Positions 28,501-36,690 of a stretch of DNA of 64,000 nucleotides are shown here, piece after piece (position 1 is the stretch's first letter; the number at the start of each line of letters is the position of its first letter). Position numbers and translations under genes: made by a program. This DNA is from Tropicimonas sediminicola. Lineage in GTDB: Bacteria; Pseudomonadota; Alphaproteobacteria; Rhodobacterales; Rhodobacteraceae. Location: assembly GCF_900188335.1 (NCBI RefSeq), contig NZ_FZOY01000003.1, forward strand, positions 186,001 to 250,000, written 5' to 3'. A model generated the notes under the pieces. It made no database searches. It saw only the letters and a list, made by a program, of their open reading frames with translations, and was not told the origin of the DNA.

Positions 28501-30720
28501 GAGCTTGTCCTGCCCCTGGCCGAAGGAGGTGCCGTCGGTCAGGTCGACGGTCAGCTTCGTGTTCGCGCCCTCCAGCACCTGGAATGTGTCGATCCCGGCC
28601 TGGCCATTCACCTCGTCGTTACCCGAGCCGGGCAGCAGCACGTCGTTGCCGGAGCCGCCGTTGAGCCGGTCGTCGGAGGTGGAGCCGAAGATCCGGTCGT
28701 TGCCCTTGCGGCCGTTGGCGACGTGGAGCCCGTCGACCTTTGTGCCGCTGGAATTGAGGAACATCAGGTCGTCCGCGGCCTTTCCGCCCTCGTCCCCGTT
28801 CAGGATCGAGCCGCCGATGATCGCGTTCTTCAACTCCTTGCCGGTGAACGACACGTCAGTGAAGACCACGCTGTCCTTGTCGCCGAGCGAGACCAGCGTG
28901 TCGATCCCGGTGTCGACGCCGGTCTTGGGCTGCAGGTGGCTGACGATGATATTCGCGGTGCCGGGCTCGCGGGCCAGCTCGTATTCGGTGAAGCTCGCGC
29001 CGAAATAGAACAGGTCGTTGCCCTGTCCGCCGTCTAGGAGGTCGGAGCCTGCACCGGCGATGATCACGTCGTTTCCGGCGTAGCCGTAGATCTCGTCGTC
29101 GCCGGCCAGCGCGTCGAGAATGTCGGGCTTGTCGTCGCCCTCCAGCGTGTTGGCCACGTCGTTGCCCCAGCCGGTCGGTCCCTTCTCGGCATCGCCGACC
29201 ACACCGTCCTTGAAGATCGCCTGCTCCAGCAGATCGAGGAACGGCACCGTGCCGAGTGCGTCGATGATGTATTCCAGCAGGAAGTCGCTCAGCGGCTGCA
29301 TCAGCGTCTCGAAGGCATCGAGCAGGTTGAGCGAGGGGATCAGCGCCGCCACGGCCTCCTCGGTGGCATCGAGCAGGTCGCCGAGCCCGAGCGTCTCCAT
29401 CACGTAATCGATCACCGGATCGACGATGAGCCCCACCAGCTTGTCCACCGCATCCAGCAGCGGCAGGATCGGCTTCAGCACGTTGCCGGCGATCTCCAGC
29501 GGCTTTTCAAGGAAATCGAAGATCTTGGCGATCTCGTCCAGATCGACCAGCTCGCCGAGGATCTTGTCGAAGTCGATGTCGCGCATGACCTCCAGGAAGT
29601 CGTCGAGTTCCGCCTTCACGTCCTCGTAGAGCGCCTCGACCCTCGCGAACTTGTCGTTGCGATTGCCGAGCTGGGACTCGATCGCGGTGTTGAGCGTGTC
29701 GTACCGGCCGCTCCAGGTCTCGCCGGAGCGCATCGCCACCGCGAGAGCTTCCTGGAAATTACCGGTCGCCTCGGAGGCGATCTCCATCTGGCGAACCTTG
29801 AGCGTCAGCGCGTCCTGCACCGTGGCATTCGCCAGCGCCGCCTTGTCGATATTCGCCTGGACCTTGTCGATGAACTCGTTGTTGTTTTCCTTCGTCGGGG
29901 TGGCCTTGTCGTCCTTGCTGCTGATGTCGTCGAACTTCTCCTCGACCTTCTCGACGGGCTTCTTCACCTTTTTCAGAACCTGCTGGATCGCCTTGGTCGG
30001 GGCCTTGAGCGGCGAGACGAAGCCCACCACCGTCAGCAGCTTGTCGGTGAAATAGATCGCGTCGTAGGTCGTCTTGACGGTCTTGTCGGCGGTCTTGAAG
30101 GCGCCGACGCCGTATTTCGCGGAGAACAGGATATAGCCGATCGTCTTGACTGCATCGCGCATCTCGGTGACGTCGGGAAGCAGGCGGTCGAGGCGGGACT
30201 TGTAGATATCCAGCTCGGTCGGCGCCTGCGCGGCGGCATAGGTCTCGACCGGTTCCTCCGGGCGCGACTGGCGCGTCATTCGCGTGATGACCGCAGCGGC
30301 AAAGACGTCCTCGGGCGCCTCTTGGGTTTCAACGCCGATCGTCGTCGTGGCTTCATCGTCCGCCTGCGGGCGCTCGACGATCAGGGGCGCGGTGTCCCGG
30401 GACGGGCGCGGGGCAGGCGCCGCGGATTGAAGCGAGGCGCTTGAGCTGTGGAAGCTGCTGGTCGTGGAAGCCGCCGCGGTCGTGCCCCAGCCGCTGTCCG
30501 CGGCGTCGTCGGTGTCCGCCGCCGGGCCCTCCAGCGGCTGCCAGGTGGTGCCCAGGCCGGCAAAGGACGACCTGAGCGGCATGGCGAAGGTGGCTGTGGT
30601 GCTGTCGGTGGCGTCGTCTGCGGGTGCGGGAGAAGGGCCGTCGGCAGGTGCATCCGTCAGGGCAGAGAGGTCGGCAATCGTGTCGCGGCGGAGGCGGGGG
30701 CTGTCCTGATCGCTCGGCAT
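25513..30720 (-). CDS. Giant RTX repeat protein, type I secreted
   Basis: A 1735-residue, acidic protein. Residues 1-165 are low-complexity Ser/Thr/Ala/Pro/Asp. Residues about 165-515 form a helical region without recognised domain, alternating Lys-rich and Leu/Asp-rich helices (KKVKKPVEKVEEKFDDISSK; many ILP and LLDA turns). From about 525 to 1690 there are repeated GGxGxDxLx calcium-binding nonapeptides in several clusters with non-repeat inserts between, the last being a dense run at DNA 25740-26310. The C-terminus ends in DFLF, a common ending of type I secretion substrates. No enzymatic motif was found, so it may be an adhesin or surface-layer-like protein. AAGGAG sits 7 bp before the ATG. 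It converges on the SGNH gene with 9 bp between. Confidence 0.9.
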   Translation of the reverse strand: MPSDQDSPRLRRDTIADLSALTDAPADGPSPAPADDATDSTTATFAMPLRSSFAGLGTTWQPLEGPAADTDDAADSGWGTTAAASTTSSFHSSSASLQSAAPAPRPSRDTAPLIVERPQADDEATTTIGVETQEAPEDVFAAAVITRMTRQSRPEEPVETYAAAQAPTELDIYKSRLDRLLPDVTEMRDAVKTIGYILFSAKYGVGAFKTADKTVKTTYDAIYFTDKLLTVVGFVSPLKAPTKAIQQVLKKVKKPVEKVEEKFDDISSKDDKATPTKENNNEFIDKVQANIDKAALANATVQDALTLKVRQMEIASEATGNFQEALAVAMRSGETWSGRYDTLNTAIESQLGNRNDKFARVEALYEDVKAELDDFLEVMRDIDFDKILGELVDLDEIAKIFDFLEKPLEIAGNVLKPILPLLDAVDKLVGLIVDPVIDYVMETLGLGDLLDATEEAVAALIPSLNLLDAFETLMQPLSDFLLEYIIDALGTVPFLDLLEQAIFKDGVVGDAEKGPTGWGNDVANTLEGDDKPDILDALAGDDEIYGYAGNDVIIAGAGSDLLDGGQGNDLFYFGASFTEYELAREPGTANIIVSHLQPKTGVDTGIDTLVSLGDKDSVVFTDVSFTGKELKNAIIGGSILNGDEGGKAADDLMFLNSSGTKVDGLHVANGRKGNDRIFGSTSDDRLNGGSGNDVLLPGSGNDEVNGQAGIDTFQVLEGANTKLTVDLTDGTSFGQGQDKLSSIENVVASPNQDHKIRGTKADNVIHTGDGIDVIAGMGGNDRIEAGGEDDYIVGGPGSDIISAGAGGVDVMISGSRAKQGVRDIYKGGDGYDVVSYTSSSNTIKFDVSDQSDDPSILQTLKNYMQDIPASGPVEIWAGSGRIVRYDTKGNRLAVDRTEDVEGFMGSDQDDILHGDAAARMLHGAGGNDTIYSGGSEYLYGGDGDDLILAEAVDGGASALQIEGGGGYDTLRLDDVGDARWFYRVESAIALTLRAHKTSVEGEDLRNARDVFFSIKPRQVEEISLGDYADHAIYEPGGTTTALFNLRGGDDRFDGENGFADVTAGSGNDIGNFYSGGSGIFRGGAGDDYARYDETDRDSAALMGNGVDTVRIERFFGHANGGQGFDTISFDVSYQSRIEVDLAAGTVASFKGVSGLISEQVGMTLENFETLIATDYNDVLNGSVADEQLIGRGGSDLMRGAGGRDKLFGGASNDTLEGGKGDDLLHGGAGNDLLKGGGGSDTASYAWVRPGGLDGALIADSFSGVTVDLFAGTATGAFGSDTLVSIENVAGSGGDDMLQGNKRDNLLSGDDGDDRLFGADGDDVLVTGSGDDRAWGGKGDDTVTVGLGTKTLFGSDGFDTLDFGTVDGELSVDFAAGSYQATFDSRTPVWVVLDRDGDGVAESDGTEARIFGGVAMTPQQVLETDPNYSNSTDDTTRVLPDEDDEAFDDFRIELQTVGLASRGTFTDFERVVGGNSNDRISGDGSGNSFAGRGGRDILEGFGGKDELRGGLGNDRLLGGGGGDALFGDAGKDRIDGAAGGDRIKGGAGNDTLSGGGGADTILGDGGEDTLDGGIGADTLKGGVGKDLLRGGDGADALSGNDGNDTVKGGGGNDRLFGNKGADRLQGGNGADEIDGGQSADVLNGGSGNDLLTGGRGADDFVFANNHGRDRIADFEARNDREEIDLSAVTRIKDFKDLKANHMKQVGDRVVIDDGANTQIVLLATDLGDLDRQDFLF

Positions 30721-30939
30721 AAGCGTTCTCCTTCAAACGGCAGACGCCGCGCCGCGTCGATCGATAATGGGTCTTGAAACGAAATGATATTTCCTGTGCG
30801 CGCCTTTCAGCGGTAACAAAACACGCCCCGTGTGACAACTACGTAGCGTCAACCTGTCAGGAGCCGCCGTCCGCATGGGGACGCCGCCGCGCGAGGTTGC
30901 GCGGCGGGGGCAAGGGCAGGGGGGGCGGTGCGGGCCGTG
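30721..30939. promoter_or_regulatory. Upstream region of the giant RTX gene
   Basis: A 219-bp gap between two minus-strand genes, holding the giant gene's promoter. It includes a lower-GC patch at about 30770-30850 with the palindrome CTACGTAG (30838-30845). No promoter boxes could be set with confidence. Confidence 0.35.
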
Positions 30940-31452
30940 TCAGATCCAGCCGGCGGGCAGCGCGCCGGTCGCCGGCAGGTCCAGCTTGAAGCGGCAGCCG
31001 GTCGAGGGATGCTCAGTGAACCCCATCGCGCCGTAGATCTGCCGAGCGACGCCGTTGTCGGGATGGGTGGAGACCAGCAATTGTCCGCATTCCTGCCGGC
31101 GGGCCTCGGCCACCGCGGCGGCCACCAGGTGCCGGCCGATGCCGGCGCCGCGCGCCGCCTCCTCGACGAACAGATGGTGGATCTCCATCAGCCGCCGTCC
31201 CCAGTGCAGATGGGTGAAGACGGCCAGCACCGCGTAGCCAACGACCTCGCCGCCGCGTTCCGCGACCAGCGCCGAGGCGCAGGCACCCGGCGCGAACAGG
31301 TCGCGTTCCAGCGCCTTGGGGGTGAGGGTTGCCTCGTCGCCATGGTGTCGGGCCAGCGCCCGCACCATCTCGATCAGCCGCGCGCCGTCACGCCGCTCGG
31401 CACGTCGGACGCGCGTGTCCGCGGCGTCTGTCTCGATGTCCTGCATATGCAT
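30940..31452 (-). CDS. GNAT family N-acetyltransferase
   Basis: A 170-residue acetyltransferase. The acetyl-CoA site is ARGAGIGRHLVAAAV (motif A, R-x-x-G-x-G/A), preceded by the beta4 strand LMEIHHLFVEEA and followed by VSTHPDNGVARQIYGAMGFTEH. The substrate, an amine of a small molecule or protein N-terminus, cannot be read from sequence. Two adjacent ATGs are possible: 31452, with AAGGA 8 bp upstream, was used; 31446 would shorten the protein by two residues. It is upstream of the giant RTX gene on the same strand but separated by 219 bp, so probably not co-transcribed. Confidence 0.9.
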   Translation of the reverse strand: MHMQDIETDAADTRVRRAERRDGARLIEMVRALARHHGDEATLTPKALERDLFAPGACASALVAERGGEVVGYAVLAVFTHLHWGRRLMEIHHLFVEEAARGAGIGRHLVAAAVAEARRQECGQLLVSTHPDNGVARQIYGAMGFTEHPSTGCRFKLDLPATGALPAGWI

Positions 31453-31465
31453 CTTTCCGGTCCTT

Positions 31466-31520
31466 TCGTGGTCTGCCGCCACGAGACACCGGAACTGAAA
31501 AAGGCCGCTCGTGGCGGCCT
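31466..31520. promoter_or_regulatory. Paired hairpins in a divergent intergenic region
   Basis: TCGTGG pairs with CCACGA (about 31466-31485). AGGCCGC 31502-31508 pairs with GCGGCCT 31514-31520 with a 5-nt loop. They lie just upstream of the acetyltransferase start. They may be terminators of a short leader transcript or attenuator structures. Confidence 0.4.
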
Positions 31521-31722
31521 CGTCGGTTTGTCAAACCCTTCCGTCCGCTCCTATTTGGAACGGGCCCAGTAAAATCGGGAGGCGGCTTGAACGGTCATGG
31601 CAAGCCTGATGCGCCTTTTCCCTTCGCCCGTCAAACGGAATCTTTCGCCTTCGGTCTCTCTGTGGCAGGGTCGGGGCGAACCCGCTCGTCGCTGTGCGAT
31701 CTCAGGCTGCCCGGAGCGCCCG

Positions 31723-33060
31723 ATGCGAACGACCCTTGTGCTGGCCGCGGTGGCAGTGGCGCTGCTGTCCGCGATCTTTCTTCTGCGCGACCTGCCGCCA
31801 CCGGAGCGGCTGGTCTTCGCGGCAGGCGTGCGCGACGGGGGATATTGGCGGATCGCCGAACGCTACCAGGAAATCCTCGCCCGCGACGGGATCGAGATCG
31901 AGCTGCTGGAGACCGGCGGGTCGCTTGAAAACCTCGGGCTGCTGGCGGACCGCACGGCCGATGTCGGCCTGCTGCAGGGGGGCATTCCCGCGGGCGACGC
32001 GGGGATCGAGGCGCTGGCCACGGTGTTCGTGGAGCCGGTCGTCCCGATCATGCGCACCGACCGCCAGATCGCGACCAACCCGGCGCTCTGGCGCGGCCTG
32101 ACCATCGCGCGGGGCGGCGAGGGGTCGGGGGCGCGGGTCGTGGCCGACCAGCTCCTTGGCGCGCTCGGCGTCGCGCCGCCGGTCAACCGGGTGGTCGACC
32201 TCGGCGGATCGGAGGCGGCGGCGGCGTTGCTCGCCGGGGAGATCGACCTCGCGATCTTCGTCGCGCCGATCTCGGCCTCCTACCTGCAGCCGCTCTTCGC
32301 CTCGGAGGACACCACGCTCATCGGCTTCGACCATGCCGAGGCGATCTCGCTCCGGCTGCCGTTCAGCCGGGTGGTCACTGCGCCGTCGGGGGCGGTGACG
32401 CTCGACCCTGTGGTGCCGCCGCGGCCGCTGCCGATGGTGGCGATGCGCGCCCGCCTCGCCGCCGTGCCCCATCTTCACCCCGCCGTCGTCGACCGGCTGG
32501 TGCTGGCCGCCCGCGAGATCCACGGCGGCAACAGCCTCTTTGCGCGCCACGGCGACTTCCCGAGCGCGGAAGGCGCCGACCTGCCGCTCGATGCCGGCGC
32601 GCTGAAGCTGCTGATCGAGGGCCAGAGCGCCTTTCACGGCTGGCTGCCCTACTGGATCGCGGCGCAGATCCGCCGCGTGCTGCTGGTGGTGCTGCCGCTG
32701 TTCTTCGTCGTGGTGCCGCTGATGCGGGCGCTGCCGGGGATCTACCGCTGGTCGATGCGGCGGCGCATCTGGCGGCACTACCGCGCCATCGGCGAGATCG
32801 AGATGGAGATCCCCGAGGCCGGCACGCCGGCCGAGGTCGCGGCGCTCAACGCCCGGCTCGAGGAGATCGACCACCAGCTCGCCGCCATCCGGCTGCCGCC
32901 GCCCTTCCGCGACGGCGCCTACAACGCCCGGCTGCATGTCGAACTGGTGCGCCGCCAGATCGCCGACCGTATGGCCGACCACGTCGAGCGGGCCGGCGCG
33001 GGGCAGGGGAGCTCGAACGCTGAGACGGATGTCGCCGAGCGACCACAGATGTCGCAATAG
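31723..33060 (+). CDS. TAXI-family solute-binding protein with C-terminal membrane anchor
   Basis: A 445-residue protein. An N-terminal hydrophobic segment (about 3-20) is followed by a TAXI-type periplasmic binding domain (to about 310), including the stretch LETGGSLENLGLLADRTADVGLLQGG that resembles the substrate-recognition region. Then comes a second hydrophobic helix (about 325-345, LLVVLPLFFVVVPLM) and a cytoplasmic tail rich in Arg and Glu. Ordinary TAXI receptors are soluble; here the domain is tethered at both ends. No TRAP permease genes flank it. The start at 31723 follows CGGAG at -7; an upstream in-frame ATG at 31597 adds a non-family segment. Confidence 0.82.
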   Translation: MRTTLVLAAVAVALLSAIFLLRDLPPPERLVFAAGVRDGGYWRIAERYQEILARDGIEIELLETGGSLENLGLLADRTADVGLLQGGIPAGDAGIEALATVFVEPVVPIMRTDRQIATNPALWRGLTIARGGEGSGARVVADQLLGALGVAPPVNRVVDLGGSEAAAALLAGEIDLAIFVAPISASYLQPLFASEDTTLIGFDHAEAISLRLPFSRVVTAPSGAVTLDPVVPPRPLPMVAMRARLAAVPHLHPAVVDRLVLAAREIHGGNSLFARHGDFPSAEGADLPLDAGALKLLIEGQSAFHGWLPYWIAAQIRRVLLVVLPLFFVVVPLMRALPGIYRWSMRRRIWRHYRAIGEIEMEIPEAGTPAEVAALNARLEEIDHQLAAIRLPPPFRDGAYNARLHVELVRRQIADRMADHVERAGAGQGSSNAETDVAERPQMSQ

Positions 33061-33124
33061 ACTCTGGAATTGCCCGCCTCTGCCGCGTTAGAGCGGGCAT
33101 TCAACCAGGAAGGATTCGATCCCC

Positions 33125-34447
33125 ATGTTCCAAGTCCTGTCCGCCACCTGGGCGCTGATGTTCGGAATCCTGCTGCTCATCGTGGGCAATGGCGTTCAGG
33201 GTACGGTGCTCGGCATCCGTGGCGACATCGAGGGGTTCTCGACCTTCCAGATGTCGATCATCATGTCGGCCTACTTCCTCGGTTTTCTCGGCGGCTCGCG
33301 GTTGGCCCCGGAACTGATCCGCCGGGTCGGCCACATCCGCGTGTTCGCGGCGCTCGGCTCGCTGATCTCGGCGATCCTCGTGCTCTACCCGCTGCTGATC
33401 AACCCCTGGGCCTGGGCCATCGGCCGGGTGCTGATCGGGTTCTGCCTCTCGGGCGTCTACGTGACCGCCGAAAGCTGGCTCAACAACTCGGTCACCAACG
33501 AACAGCGCGGGCAGGCGCTGTCACTCTACGGGCTGGTGCAGATGGCGGGGATGGTCGCCTCGCAGGGGATCATGCTGACGCCGGACCCCTCAGGCTTCGT
33601 TCTGTTCATCATCCCCTCGGTGCTGGTCTCGGTCTCCTTCGCGCCGATCCTGCTGGCGATCCAGCCGACCCCGGCCTTCGCGACCTCCAAGCCGATGAGC
33701 CTGCGCCAGCTGTGGGACAGCTCGCCGCTCGGCGTCGTCGGCATCCTCTTGCTGGGCGGGGCACTTTCCACCCTGTTCGGCATGTCCTCCGTCTACGGCT
33801 CCCAGGCCGGCATGACCGTGCCGCAGATCTCCGCCTTCATCGCCGCGATCTACCTCGGCGGGCTGATCCTGCAGTACCCGATCGGCTGGCTCTCGGACCG
33901 GATGGACCGCCGCTGGCTGATCCTGGTGGTGTCGGCCATCGGCGGGGGCGCCTCGTTCCTCGCCATGGCGCTCGGCGGCCAGTTCGCGGCCCTGCTGGTG
34001 GCGGCGGTGGTGATCGGCGGCGGCTCGAACCCGCTCTACGCCCTGCTCCTCGCCTACGTGAACGACCACCTCGCGCCGGAGGACATGGCGGGCGCCTCGG
34101 GCGGGCTGATGTTCCTCTACGGCGTCGGCGCAGTTGCCGGCCCGCTGGCTTCGGGCGCGATCATGGGGCTTGCCGGGCCGCCGGGATTCTTCCTGTTTCT
34201 CGGTGTGTTGTGCTGTGCCATGGCGGGTTACGCGGGCTGGCGGATGACGCGCAGCGATGCCGTGCCTGTTGACGAGACCATCAGCTACACCCATGTTTCG
34301 CCGACCGCGACCCCTGTGGCCGTCGAGTTCGTCCAGGAGATGTTCATCGAGGAGGCGCAGGAAGCAGAGGCCGAAGCGGAAGCCGAGGCCGAGAAATACG
34401 GAACGGTCCAGGGCAGCGAGACAGGCGCGCCCCGGCAGATGCCGTGA
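33125..34447 (+). CDS. MFS transporter, YcaD-like
   Basis: A 440-residue major facilitator with 12 predicted helices. The loop 2-3 motif appears as GFLGGSRLAPELIRRVGH (about 55-72) and helix 5 carries a conserved Ser/Glu segment (YVTAESWLNNSV), typical of the YcaD/MFS_1 cluster whose substrates are unknown. The extended acidic C-terminus, a run of Glu-Ala dipeptides (about 416-428), is not part of the transporter fold. The ATG at 33125 follows AAGGA by about 13 bp, so the ribosome-binding site is weak. It is followed after 42 bp by the DUF924 gene. Confidence 0.88.
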   Translation: MFQVLSATWALMFGILLLIVGNGVQGTVLGIRGDIEGFSTFQMSIIMSAYFLGFLGGSRLAPELIRRVGHIRVFAALGSLISAILVLYPLLINPWAWAIGRVLIGFCLSGVYVTAESWLNNSVTNEQRGQALSLYGLVQMAGMVASQGIMLTPDPSGFVLFIIPSVLVSVSFAPILLAIQPTPAFATSKPMSLRQLWDSSPLGVVGILLLGGALSTLFGMSSVYGSQAGMTVPQISAFIAAIYLGGLILQYPIGWLSDRMDRRWLILVVSAIGGGASFLAMALGGQFAALLVAAVVIGGGSNPLYALLLAYVNDHLAPEDMAGASGGLMFLYGVGAVAGPLASGAIMGLAGPPGFFLFLGVLCCAMAGYAGWRMTRSDAVPVDETISYTHVSPTATPVAVEFVQEMFIEEAQEAEAEAEAEAEKYGTVQGSETGAPRQMP

Positions 34448-34489
34448 AACCGGCGGCACAGATCGCTGCCGAGACAAAGGACAGACAAG

Positions 34490-35080
34490 ATGGTGGACGT
34501 CACACCACAGCAGATCGCCGAATTCTGGGTCGACGAGGTCGGACCCGAGGGATGGTACAAGGCCAGCGACGCGCTCGATGCGCAGATCCGGGAAAGGTTC
34601 GGCAGCGCCTGGCAGGCCGCCCATGCCGGCGATCTGCATGACTGGTGCTGCGACGCGGAAGGCAGCTTCGGCTTCCTGATCCTGACCGACCAGTTCCCGC
34701 GCAACATGTTCCGCGACGATCCGCGCGCCTTCGATACCGACGTGCTGGCCCGCACCGCCTGCAAGATGGCGATCGACCGCCGCTGGGACATGGCCGTGCC
34801 GGAACCGCAGCGGCAGTTCTTCTACCTGCCTCTTATGCATTCCGAAAACCTGATCGATCAGGACCGCTGCGTGCGCCTGATGGTCGACCGGATGCCCGGG
34901 ACCGGCGCCGAGAACCTGCGCCATGCCCGCGCCCATCGCGAGATCATCCGCGAGTACGGCCGCTTCCCCTATCGCAACAAGGCGCTCGGACGGATGACGC
35001 TGCCGCGGGAGAAGGAGTTTCTGGAGACCGGCGGATATGGCCGCATCCTGCAGGCCCTGAGCGCGGCCGAGGCGGATTGA
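34490..35080 (+). CDS. DUF924 family protein
   Basis: A 196-residue DUF924 protein (TPR-like helical fold). Family markers: IAEFWVDEVGPEGWY at the start, the central LILTDQFPRNMFRDDPRAFDTD, PLMHSEN, and the C-terminal RFPYRNKALGR. Relatives are widespread in proteobacteria with no confirmed activity. The sequence shows no signal peptide or metal motif beyond the conserved Asp and His residues. It is probably in an operon with the MFS gene upstream. A hairpin follows 16 bp after the stop. Confidence 0.92.
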   Translation: MVDVTPQQIAEFWVDEVGPEGWYKASDALDAQIRERFGSAWQAAHAGDLHDWCCDAEGSFGFLILTDQFPRNMFRDDPRAFDTDVLARTACKMAIDRRWDMAVPEPQRQFFYLPLMHSENLIDQDRCVRLMVDRMPGTGAENLRHARAHREIIREYGRFPYRNKALGRMTLPREKEFLETGGYGRILQALSAAEAD

Positions 35081-35096
35081 GAGACCGCTCCGGGCC

Positions 35097-35116
35097 GGGG
35101 CAGGGCGACCTGCTCC
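35097..35116 (+). terminator. Probable terminator after the DUF924 gene
   Basis: GGGGCAGG 35097-35104 and CCTGCTCC 35109-35116 form a stem with one G-T wobble, followed by a T-rich stretch. Confidence 0.6.
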
Positions 35117-35261
35117 GGCTATTCGTTTTCCGCCCGAAGCTATGCGCTTGGTGAATGGCGGCATTTCTGACCTTGCGTCCGATTTGCCCAAGATCGGGCC
35201 TTCGCGCGGTGCCGAAAATAGTTTAATGCTGAACTAAATTTTCTTCGCGGAGGGGGCCGAG

Positions 35262-36656
35262 ATGGCTGCACAGACTTTCGACATGATCGTTATCGGCGCT
35301 GGTCCGGGCGGCTACGTGGCCGCGATCCGGGGCGCGCAGCTCGGGCTCAAGGTGGCCTGCGTCGAGCGCGAGCACCTCGGCGGCATCTGCCTGAACTGGG
35401 GCTGCATCCCGACCAAGGCGCTCCTGCGGTCTGCGGAAGTGTTCCACCTGATGGAGCGCGCCAAGGACTTCGGCCTCTCCGCCGAAAAGATCGGCTACGA
35501 CATCGATGCGGTGGTGAAGCGCTCCCGCGGCGTGGCCGCCCAGCTCTCCGGCGGCATCGGTCACCTGCTCAAGAAGAACAAGGTCACGACCATCATGGGC
35601 GAGGCCAGGCTGACCGGTAAGGGCAAGGTGTCGGTCAAGACCGACAAGGGCACCGAGGAACTGACCGCCAAGAACATCGTGTTGGCCACCGGCGCCCGCG
35701 CCCGCGAACTGCCGGGCCTGGAAGCCGACGGCAAGCGCGTCTGGGCCTACAAGACCGCCCTGCAGCCGCCGCACATGCCCAAGAAACTGCTGGTCATCGG
35801 CTCCGGCGCCATCGGCATCGAATTCGCCAGCTTCTACAACACGCTCGGCGCCGAGACGACGGTGGTCGAGGTCCTCGACCGGGTGCTGCCGGTGGAAGAC
35901 GCCGAGATCTCGGCCTTCGCCATGAAGGCCTTCACCAAGCAGGGGATGAAGATCCTCGAGAAGAGCATGGTCAAGCAGCTCGACCGCTCCGCCGACAAGG
36001 TGGTCGCCCACATCGAGACCGGCGGCAAGGTCGAGAAGATGGAGTTCGACACCGTGATCTCCGCTGTCGGCATCGTCGGCAACGTGGAGAACCTCGGCCT
36101 GGAAGAACTCGGCGTGAAGATCGACCGCACCCATGTGGTAACGGATGAGTTCTGCCGCACCGGCGTCGAGGGGCTCTATGCCATCGGCGACATCGCCGGC
36201 GCGCCCTGGCTGGCGCACAAGGCCAGCCACGAGGGCGTGATGGTGGCCGAGCTGATCAAGGGCATGCATGCCCACCCGGTGAAGCCCGAGACCATCGCCG
36301 GCTGCACCTACTGCCACCCGCAGGTCGCAAGCGTCGGCCTGACCGAGGCCAAGGCCAAGGAGCAGGGCTACGAGGTCAAGGTCGGCAAGTTCCCCTTTAT
36401 CGGCAACGGCAAGGCCATCGCACTCGGCGAACCCGAGGGGCTGATCAAGACGGTATTCGACGCCAAGACCGGCGAACTGCTGGGCGCGCACATGGTCGGC
36501 GCCGAGGTCACCGAGATGATCCAGGGCTATGTCATCGGCCGCAAGTTGGAGACCACGGAGCAGGACCTGATGGAAACGGTCTTCCCGCACCCGACGCTCA
36601 GCGAGATGATGCACGAGAGCGTGCTCGACGCCTTCGACCGCGTCATCCACATGTGA
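35262..36656 (+). CDS. lpdA: Dihydrolipoyl dehydrogenase (E3)
   Basis: A 464-residue flavoprotein E3. The FAD motif is IVIGAGPGGYVAA (residues 9-21). The redox-active disulfide is Cys43/Cys48 in GGICLNWGCIP. The NAD site is VIGSGAIGIEFASFY (about 178-192). The C-terminal dimer interface has the catalytic His in FPHPTLSEMMHE. It reoxidises the lipoyl groups of 2-oxo acid dehydrogenase or glycine-cleavage complexes. No E1 or E2 genes are in the window, so its partner complex is unknown. A TTAAC-like, lower-GC promoter region and GCGGAGGGGG ribosome-binding site precede it. Confidence 0.96.
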   Translation: MAAQTFDMIVIGAGPGGYVAAIRGAQLGLKVACVEREHLGGICLNWGCIPTKALLRSAEVFHLMERAKDFGLSAEKIGYDIDAVVKRSRGVAAQLSGGIGHLLKKNKVTTIMGEARLTGKGKVSVKTDKGTEELTAKNIVLATGARARELPGLEADGKRVWAYKTALQPPHMPKKLLVIGSGAIGIEFASFYNTLGAETTVVEVLDRVLPVEDAEISAFAMKAFTKQGMKILEKSMVKQLDRSADKVVAHIETGGKVEKMEFDTVISAVGIVGNVENLGLEELGVKIDRTHVVTDEFCRTGVEGLYAIGDIAGAPWLAHKASHEGVMVAELIKGMHAHPVKPETIAGCTYCHPQVASVGLTEAKAKEQGYEVKVGKFPFIGNGKAIALGEPEGLIKTVFDAKTGELLGAHMVGAEVTEMIQGYVIGRKLETTEQDLMETVFPHPTLSEMMHESVLDAFDRVIHM

Positions 36657-36663
36657 TCCGGCG

Positions 36664-36690
36664 GCGCGGTGCCGGCAAACGGCACCGCGC
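36664..36690 (+). terminator. Terminator after lpdA
   Basis: A perfect 10-bp stem: GCGCGGTGCC 36664-36673 with GGCACCGCGC 36681-36690, loop of 7 nt, immediately after the stop codon. Confidence 0.75.

Noticed and set aside
27370-29037. A plus-strand open frame opposite the giant RTX gene
   Set aside because: A mirror of the RTX repeat codons (Gly/Asp read as Ala/Val); no independent support.
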